Below are positions 1 through 4,120 of a stretch of 8,761 nucleotides of DNA, piece after piece. A model generated the notes under the pieces. That model worked only from the letters and a program-made list of their open reading frames with translations. It was not told the DNA's origin and did no database searches. A program made the position numbers and the translations under genes. Position 1 is the first letter of the stretch. The number at the start of each line of letters is the position of its first letter. The DNA is from an uncultured Elusimicrobiales bacterium (lineage in GTDB: Bacteria > Elusimicrobiota > Elusimicrobia > Elusimicrobiales > Elusimicrobiaceae), in assembly GCA_905235355.1 (NCBI GenBank), contig CAJOLM010000045.1, positions 1 to 8,761 on the forward strand. The letters run 5' to 3'.

Positions 1-97
1 ATGATGGACTTATTTTAAGAGGATAAAAAGAGATTGTCTTAAATTGTTTCGGAAAACGTCGTCGGAATAGTCTCATATGTATTGAACCCTAACAGCC

Positions 98-118
98 CTT
101 TTTCCCGACGAGAAAAAG
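98..118. repeat. Small inverted repeat just upstream of the pilin promoter
   Basis: CTTTTTC (98-104) is perfectly complementary to GAAAAAG (112-118), giving a 7-bp stem around a 7-base loop CCGACGA (105-111). The whole loop is also perfectly complementary to TCGTCGG at 59-65, so a loop-to-upstream (pseudoknot-like) pairing is possible if this DNA is transcribed. It lies upstream of the predicted pilin -35 box, so it would not be in the pilin mRNA. It could belong to the 3' end of an upstream transcript. No U-tract follows, so I do not call it a terminator. The short arms could also be chance. Confidence 0.3.
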
Positions 119-125
119 AAAACGC

Positions 126-158
126 TTGACAAATCAAAAAAAAAAAACAAAATATAAT
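126..158 (+). promoter_or_regulatory. Sigma70-type promoter with poly-A spacer for the pilin gene
   Basis: A consensus -35 box TTGACA lies at 126-131 and a consensus -10 box TATAAT at 153-158. The 21-bp spacer is longer than the usual 17 bp and contains an uninterrupted run of 12 A at 136-147. Transcription would start near 165, giving an untranslated leader of about 42 bases before the pilin ATG at 207. Both hexamers match consensus perfectly, but the spacing is poor as read. Loss of about four A would restore 17 bp, so the tract could tune or switch expression by slipped-strand mispairing. That last step is inference. Confidence 0.6.
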
Positions 159-193
159 GTACCTTGAGTAAACGACTTTTTATGCAAACAGAC

Positions 194-198
194 AGGAG
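194..198 (+). promoter_or_regulatory. Ribosome binding site of the first pilin gene
   Basis: AGGAG at 194-198 sits 8 bases before the ATG at 207, ideal spacing. This decides the start: an out-of-frame ATG at 202 is only 3 bases from the site and reads MK-stop, and the in-frame ATG at 342 has no properly spaced site. The long leader of the pilin is therefore probably translated. Confidence 0.75.
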
Positions 199-206
199 AA
201 TATGAA

Positions 207-857
207 ATGACAGAAAAGAAAAAGAAGGATATCAATAAGAACCATTCCCGAGGGTTGGTATCGGGAATCTTCAACGTATGCCGTGGCTGTGTCGCACAAA
301 AACAACGAAGCGTGGAAGATCCCCGATTACAAATTTCGGGGATGACTCCTTTGTTTCATAACGACAAGCATGCCTTTACCCTTATTGAGCTACTCGTCGT
401 CGTGCTAATTATAGGTATCCTGTCCGCCATAGCGCTACCGCAATATACCAAAGCGGTGGAAAAAGCACGCGGTATGCAAGCGATCGCGCTGCTTGCTTCT
501 TTCAATCAAGCCCAACAGGCTTACCACCTGGCTAACGGAACGTATGCCACCTCTTTTGATGAGCTGGATATTACGCCGCCGTGGACAGGCTCCTCTACCA
601 ACGTATCTAATGCCGATTGGAACTTTAAAGTATATGCAACAACATCTTCAGAATATAGTGCTCGGCGTTTTTATCTGGAACGGATGACAGGGAAATATCC
701 ACATCATGGATTTGGTATTTTATATGATGTGTGGCCCGGTAGAATTGTATGTATGGAACCAAACGGCTCCAGCACCCAAGGCGCGTACTGTGAGAAAATT
801 TTTAATGCAACTGTTACAAGTGCCTATGACGGGTTCAAATACTATTCTTTACCATAA
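207..857 (+). CDS. Type IV pilin-like prepilin with unusually long leader
   Basis: The product is 216 residues. The class III signal is AFTLIELLVVVLIIGIL, with predicted cleavage before Phe57 and the conserved Glu at mature position 5 (Glu61). The hydrophobic helix covers about residues 57-80 and ends in ALPQYTKAVEKAR, typical of PilE/GspG-like (pseudo)pilins. The mature part would be about 160 residues. Cys182 and Cys195 near the C-terminus could form the disulfide that closes the pilin D-region. The residue before the cleavage site is Ala, not the usual Gly. The leader is 56 residues, against roughly 5-25 in most pilins, and residues 12-46 are encoded by a palindromic element (242-345). A strong ribosome binding site supports the start at 207; Met46 (base 342) would give a conventional 11-residue leader but lacks a good site. 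The 3' end overlaps the opposing nth gene by 23 bp. Whether it is a major pilin, minor pilin or secretion pseudopilin cannot be told. No assembly genes are nearby. Confidence 0.88.
   Translation: MTEKKKKDINKNHSRGLVSGIFNVCRGCVAQKQRSVEDPRLQISGMTPLFHNDKHAFTLIELLVVVLIIGILSAIALPQYTKAVEKARGMQAIALLASFNQAQQAYHLANGTYATSFDELDITPPWTGSSTNVSNADWNFKVYATTSSEYSARRFYLERMTGKYPHHGFGILYDVWPGRIVCMEPNGSSTQGAYCEKIFNATVTSAYDGFKYYSLP
242..345. repeat. Palindromic repeat element inside the pilin leader
   Basis: This is a nested palindrome. ATTCCCGA (244-251) pairs perfectly with TCGGGAAT (261-268), and ATCCCCGA (319-326) pairs perfectly with TCGGGGAT (336-343), each around a 9-base loop. The two hairpins are also inverted copies of each other: 261-276 matches the reverse complement of 311-326 at 14 of 16 positions, and 242-251 matches that of 336-345 at 8 of 10. 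Bases 277-310 are the central spacer. The layout resembles dispersed palindromic elements such as the protein-coding Rickettsia palindromic elements. It is read in frame and contributes residues 12-46 of the pilin precursor. That it is dispersed elsewhere in the genome is inference; only one full copy is in view. Confidence 0.7.
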
Positions 858-1494
858 GGGTATGTCTGTCGCACCGGGGGCAAAATTTAGCAAGCGTGCA
901 TTTATCACATTGCGGTTTACGCGCGGGACAAATACTGCGCCCGTGCAAAATAAGCGCAATAGCAATCCAGCCCCAATACTCATACGGGATAATTTTGGTA
1001 AGGTCTTTTTCTATTTTGACCGGGTCGGTTTGCCGCGTCAGCCCTAGGCGAAATGCCAGGCGCTTCACGTGCGTATCTACCACAATGCCGGCGGGCTTTT
1101 TAAAATAATCGCCTAGCATCACATTGGCGGTCTTGCGCGCCACACCGCGCAGCGTGAGCAAATCGTCCATATTTTGCGGCACTTCGCCGCCGTACACGTC
1201 ACAAATCCGTTTAGACATTTCAATAAGCGATAGTGCCTTGCTATGATAAAACCCGGCAGAGTGAATAATTTTTTCCACGTCGGGCAACTTAGCTTTAGCC
1301 AAATCATATACGGTGGGATATTTTTTAAACAAATGCGGGGTAATAGTGTTTACGCGCGCGTCCGTGCATTGGGCTGATAAAATCACCGCGCATAAAAGCT
1401 CCCACGCACTTTTGTGATGCAAGGGAATCACGTGCTTAGGATATAATTTTTGCAGCGCCTTAATTAGCGGTAAGACATTTTTTTTAGCGGGCAT
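835..1494 (-). CDS. nth: Endonuclease III (DNA glycosylase/AP lyase)
   Basis: This 219-residue protein (E. coli Nth is 211) removes oxidised pyrimidines in base excision repair and nicks the abasic site. The helix-hairpin-helix is at about residues 112-125 (LRGVARKTANVM) with the catalytic lysine Lys121. The catalytic aspartate is Asp140 in VDTHVKR. The C-terminal [4Fe-4S] cluster ligands Cys189, Cys196, Cys199 and Cys205 have the family spacing C-x6-C-x2-C-x5-C. The N-terminal LLCAVILSAQCTD block is also typical. The hairpin reads LRGVA where LPGVG is the usual form. The ATG at 1494 lies inside the end of znuB (11-bp overlap) with AGGA upstream, so it is probably translationally coupled as the last gene of the zinc operon. 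About 14 residues follow the last cluster cysteine, and the end runs 23 bp into the opposing pilin gene. No functional link to zinc uptake is known to me. Confidence 0.95.
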   Translation of the reverse strand: MPAKKNVLPLIKALQKLYPKHVIPLHHKSAWELLCAVILSAQCTDARVNTITPHLFKKYPTVYDLAKAKLPDVEKIIHSAGFYHSKALSLIEMSKRICDVYGGEVPQNMDDLLTLRGVARKTANVMLGDYFKKPAGIVVDTHVKRLAFRLGLTRQTDPVKIEKDLTKIIPYEYWGWIAIALILHGRSICPARKPQCDKCTLAKFCPRCDRHTLMVKNSI

Positions 1495-2302
1495 AAGAGC
1501 GTCCTATTTTTGTCCACACATAGGCTATCAGCAAGAAAAGCAAACTGACTAAAATAATGGTTGCGCCTGACGGAATATTAAACATAAAGGATAAATACAC
1601 ACCTACCCACACACTCACTAACGCCAACCCGCATGAGAGCCACAACACTTGCTTAAACGTGCGCGCCAGCAGTAGCGCGGTTACAGGCGGAATAATGATA
1701 AGGGCAGACACTAAAAAAATCCCCACTACTTTTAGTGCAAGCACAATCGCAAGCGAGGTAAACAAAATTAAAATTGTGTGCAGCCGTTTGACCGCTACGC
1801 CGCGTGTGAGGGCAAAAGCTTCGTCAAAGCTCGCTGCCAACAAATCCCGGTAACCATATAATAAAAACAGTAGCAGCGCGCCTAATAAAACCGCGCAGCC
1901 AAAAATTTCCGCGCGCGTAACTGTTAAAATGCTGCCAAATAAAAAGCCATATAAATCAGTATTAAATCCCCCTGCCAGCGCAGTCAGCAAAATACCCACC
2001 GCTAGCCCCGCAGCTGATACAATACCAATGGCTGCATCACCATAAATTTTGATTTTATCCATAATTTGCAAAATACCAAAAGACGCCGCCAGCACCACCG
2101 GTACAGACATATACAGCGGGCTTGTCTGCGTCACGAGCCCAAGAGCCACTCCTGTCAAACAAACGTGACTCAACCCGTCCCCAATGAGCGATAAACGCTT
2201 AAGCACCAAAAACACTCCCGGCAGCGCACAAATCACCGCCACCAAAGACCCGGCCACCAACCCATATTGCACAAATCCGTAAGATAGAAATTCGCTAATC
2301 AT
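1484..2302 (-). CDS. znuB: Zinc/manganese ABC transporter permease (ABC-3 family)
   Basis: This is the 272-residue inner-membrane channel of the metal importer, rich in hydrophobic segments (about 7-9 helices by eye). Family signatures include SLIGDGLSH at residues 38-46 and VGIFLVSALIIIPPVTALLLAR at 193-214, the conserved ABC-3 permease helix. The start at 2302 is chosen because GGAGG sits 6-7 bases upstream inside the end of znuC, and MISEFLSYGFVQYGLVAGSL is a normal family N-terminus. A longer open frame from 2395 would add 31 Arg-rich residues lying entirely within znuC and is rejected. The gene overlaps znuC by 8 bp (ATGATTAG) and nth by 11 bp, so translation is probably coupled. It would work with ZnuA (3095-4021) and ZnuC (2295-3107). 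Substrate choice between zinc and manganese cannot be settled from the permease. Confidence 0.93.
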   Translation of the reverse strand: MISEFLSYGFVQYGLVAGSLVAVICALPGVFLVLKRLSLIGDGLSHVCLTGVALGLVTQTSPLYMSVPVVLAASFGILQIMDKIKIYGDAAIGIVSAAGLAVGILLTALAGGFNTDLYGFLFGSILTVTRAEIFGCAVLLGALLLFLLYGYRDLLAASFDEAFALTRGVAVKRLHTILILFTSLAIVLALKVVGIFLVSALIIIPPVTALLLARTFKQVLWLSCGLALVSVWVGVYLSFMFNIPSGATIILVSLLFLLIAYVWTKIGRSYAR

Positions 2303-3107
2303 GGTGCGCCTCCTGCGTGCTGTGCGTGTGTCCGCACGTGCAACCCAGCGGACAATGCCCGTGATTGTGCAAATGGTCAATAGTATGTTGGGCAAATTGC
2401 CCCAGCTTGTCCGCTACTTTTTGTGAGTGGCAAAATTCCTCTTTGTCGCCAAAAAACACCAGCTCGCGGTCAATATACATAAATTTAGAAATGTATTTGC
2501 CCACTTCGCCCGTGTCATGCGTAATGAGCAAAATGGTCACGCCGTGCTTTTGGTTTAGCTCACCCAGCAGCGCAAAAAACATTTCGCGGCTGCCCGCATC
2601 TAGCGCGGTAGACGGCTCGTCTAAAATCAGCAGCTCCGGGTTACTCACTAACGCACGCGCCAAAAGCACCCGCTGTTGCTGCCCGATAGATAAATTAGAA
2701 AAAATTTGTTTGGCTAAATTTTCCGCATGCGTCAAGGCAAGCGCGTGATGCACGGCGCGTAAATTTTCCGGGGTGGCTTCTTTATGCGCGCTGTCATAGC
2801 ACAGCCCCATTAGCACCACCTCTTCTACCGAAATAGGAAAGCGCGACTGGGAAACCGGGCTTTTTTGCGCCAGGTAACCTATTTTTTGCCACGCGGTAAA
2901 CTGATCAACCGGCTGGCCAAACAGCTTGATAATCCCTTCGCCTTTTTCCAGCCCCAGGATTAATTTAAGCAGCGTTGTTTTGCCGCCGCCATTGGGCCCG
3001 ATAACCCCCACATAATCTCCGGGGCGCACCCGAAAGGACACGCCGTCCAGCACCCAATGCTGTGTGTATTTAAAGCGGATATTGCGCGCGTGAATTATGC
3101 TTGGCAT
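2295..3107 (-). CDS. znuC: Zinc/manganese ABC transporter ATPase with His/Cys-rich tail
   Basis: This 270-residue protein is the cytoplasmic ATPase that powers import through ZnuB. It shows Walker A GPNGGGKTT (37-45), Q-loop Gln81, signature LSIGQQQR (139-146), Walker B LLILDEP (159-165), D-loop ALD (168-170) and switch His197. All catalytic residues are present. The signature reads LSIGQ rather than LSGGQ. After the ATPase core, residues 241-270 carry nine histidines and three cysteines (His241, 245, 247, 249, 251, 260, 262, 268, 269; Cys252, 256, 258), a probable metal-binding tail. As I recall, E. coli ZnuC also has a His-rich stretch near its C-terminus, which supports zinc as substrate. 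The start overlaps the znuA end by 13 bp, with AGAGGG upstream as the ribosome binding site. The gene overlaps znuB by 8 bp. Confidence 0.95.
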   Translation of the reverse strand: MPSIIHARNIRFKYTQHWVLDGVSFRVRPGDYVGVIGPNGGGKTTLLKLILGLEKGEGIIKLFGQPVDQFTAWQKIGYLAQKSPVSQSRFPISVEEVVLMGLCYDSAHKEATPENLRAVHHALALTHAENLAKQIFSNLSIGQQQRVLLARALVSNPELLILDEPSTALDAGSREMFFALLGELNQKHGVTILLITHDTGEVGKYISKFMYIDRELVFFGDKEEFCHSQKVADKLGQFAQHTIDHLHNHGHCPLGCTCGHTHSTQEAHHD

Positions 3108-4021
3108 TGCAAACCCTCTTGTAAATTTTTTAAATTGCGGCGCATATATTCGCCATAACTAACACCCCGGTCAAAATCCTGTTTGCTTACTTCTTCTATA
3201 GAATAAAGCGGCAGTATGTGCACACGCGTCTCCCGCGCGACCGTCGCCGCCAAATCCGGCGGCAACATTTCTTCACTAAAGATAGCGGTTGCTTTTTTCT
3301 GGCGCACCTGGCGCACCAGTTGTGCCAGCCGCTGCACGGAGTGCTCCCCTTGGCTGGCGGTGCCGGATAGCAAAGATAAATTTAAATTATATGTATGTGC
3401 TAGGGGCTCAAAAGCCAAATGCCCAATATGTATAACATCCCGATGTTGGCAATTAGCCAGCCCTTGCGTAAAAGCTTCATGCAGCTGTTGCATTTCACGC
3501 TCAAAAGATTTTAGACGCGCCTGATATAATTTTTTGTGTGCCGGGTCAGCCTTGGCAAAAGTCCGGCTGATTTCTTGGGCCATGGACAGCGCCCCGTAAG
3601 GCGTAGTCCATATGTGCGGGTCGTCCTCCGGCTCCACGGGAGCGATGGCTACTGCGCGCACTTGTCCAAGTCCATGTAAAATGGACGGCACCCAAGGTTC
3701 TGCTTGCGGTGACACATATAAGAAAAGCCCTGTTTCATCTACGGCAATAATGCTGCCCGGCGTCGGCTCAAAATGATGTGGCTCGGTACCCGGCGGCACA
3801 AGCATGGACAGTACCACTTGTTCTCCGCCTATTTCCCGCGCCAGCGCATAAACGATATAGCTGGACACAGTAGCGTGCAGTTTACCATCAGCGGAAACGG
3901 CGGCCCGACGGGAAGTCTCCGCTTTACTGCCGTTTAACCACCACGCACCGCACGCCGCCACGCATATCACAATGACGGCAGCCCATACATGTTTAGAAGT
4001 AAAAAAATGTTTCCCTGCCAT
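3095..4021 (-). CDS. znuA: Zinc/manganese ABC transporter substrate-binding protein
   Basis: This 308-residue cluster A-I (ZnuA/TroA-like) metal-binding protein captures the ion outside the inner membrane and delivers it to ZnuB. Residues 11-30 form a hydrophobic segment. VAAC ending at Cys24 is a plausible lipobox, so it may be a lipoprotein rather than a soluble periplasmic protein. Candidate metal ligands follow the family pattern: His82/His83 in TEPHHFEPTP, His136 in DPHIW, His201 in HIGHLAFEPLA, and an acidic residue near Glu249/Glu250. Histidine at the third position favours zinc over manganese. The long His-rich loop of many ZnuA proteins is absent; only the short acidic EPEDDPH is seen. 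It is the first gene of the operon. No good ribosome binding site precedes the ATG, and two TAAAAT hexamers lie just upstream, so the mRNA leader may be very short. No clear Zur-type palindrome was found. Confidence 0.9.
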   Translation of the reverse strand: MAGKHFFTSKHVWAAVIVICVAACGAWWLNGSKAETSRRAAVSADGKLHATVSSYIVYALAREIGGEQVVLSMLVPPGTEPHHFEPTPGSIIAVDETGLFLYVSPQAEPWVPSILHGLGQVRAVAIAPVEPEDDPHIWTTPYGALSMAQEISRTFAKADPAHKKLYQARLKSFEREMQQLHEAFTQGLANCQHRDVIHIGHLAFEPLAHTYNLNLSLLSGTASQGEHSVQRLAQLVRQVRQKKATAIFSEEMLPPDLAATVARETRVHILPLYSIEEVSKQDFDRGVSYGEYMRRNLKNLQEGLQCQA

Positions 4022-4120
4022 GTTAGCTATTTTAGCATTTTACGCGTAGAGTACGCAGGTAACCAAAAATCCAGCACGGAAAAACTGCTTTTTTCCTTTT
4101 AAAATTGTTAGAATTAAATT
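4022..4120. promoter_or_regulatory. Divergent promoter region between znuA and leuS
   Basis: This 99-bp gap separates divergent operons and must hold both promoters. On the minus strand, TAAAAT occurs twice (4037-4042 and 4029-4034). TTGGTT (4061-4066) is 18 bp upstream of the first copy and is a possible -35. On the plus strand, TAGAAT (4109-4114) lies 6 bases before the leuS ATG and TAAAAT lies at 4100-4105, but neither has a convincing -35. A perfect 7-bp hairpin, GGAAAAA (4078-4084) with TTTTTCC (4090-4096), sits between them. Neither gene has a clear Shine-Dalgarno sequence, so very short or absent leaders are possible. No obvious zinc-repressor operator is seen. Promoter assignments are weak. 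Confidence 0.35.

Larger units (their letters stand above)
1..206. other. Intergenic region upstream of the first pilin gene
   Basis: No coding region can be supported here. The frame starting at base 1 hits a stop at 16-18, so at most the last five codons of an upstream gene could be present, which cannot be judged from the window. The rest is A/T-rich and full of stops. It holds a small hairpin (98-118), a promoter-like element (126-158) and a ribosome binding site (194-198), each listed separately. No rho-independent terminator with a clear U-tract is visible. Confidence 0.6.

Noticed and set aside
182..205. Seven-codon upstream frame MQTDRRI before the pilin
   Set aside because: It has no ribosome binding site and a frame this short is expected by chance.
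706..1047. 113-codon open frame over the pilin/nth junction
   Set aside because: It reads out of frame across two well-supported genes, has no ribosome binding site and matches no family I know.
2303..2395. Longer znuB starting at 2395
   Set aside because: The extra 31 residues are Arg-rich, lie wholly within znuC and precede a strong GGAGG site that fits the ATG at 2302.
4022..4070. Zur/Fur-type operator upstream of znuA
   Set aside because: Only repeated TAAAAT hexamers are seen; no inverted repeat of the expected length was found.
4078..4096. Hairpin GGAAAAA/TTTTTCC as a terminator or leader-regulation element for leuS
   Set aside because: The stem is A/T-rich, no upstream gene reads into it, and no T-box or leader-peptide features are present in the 99-bp gap.
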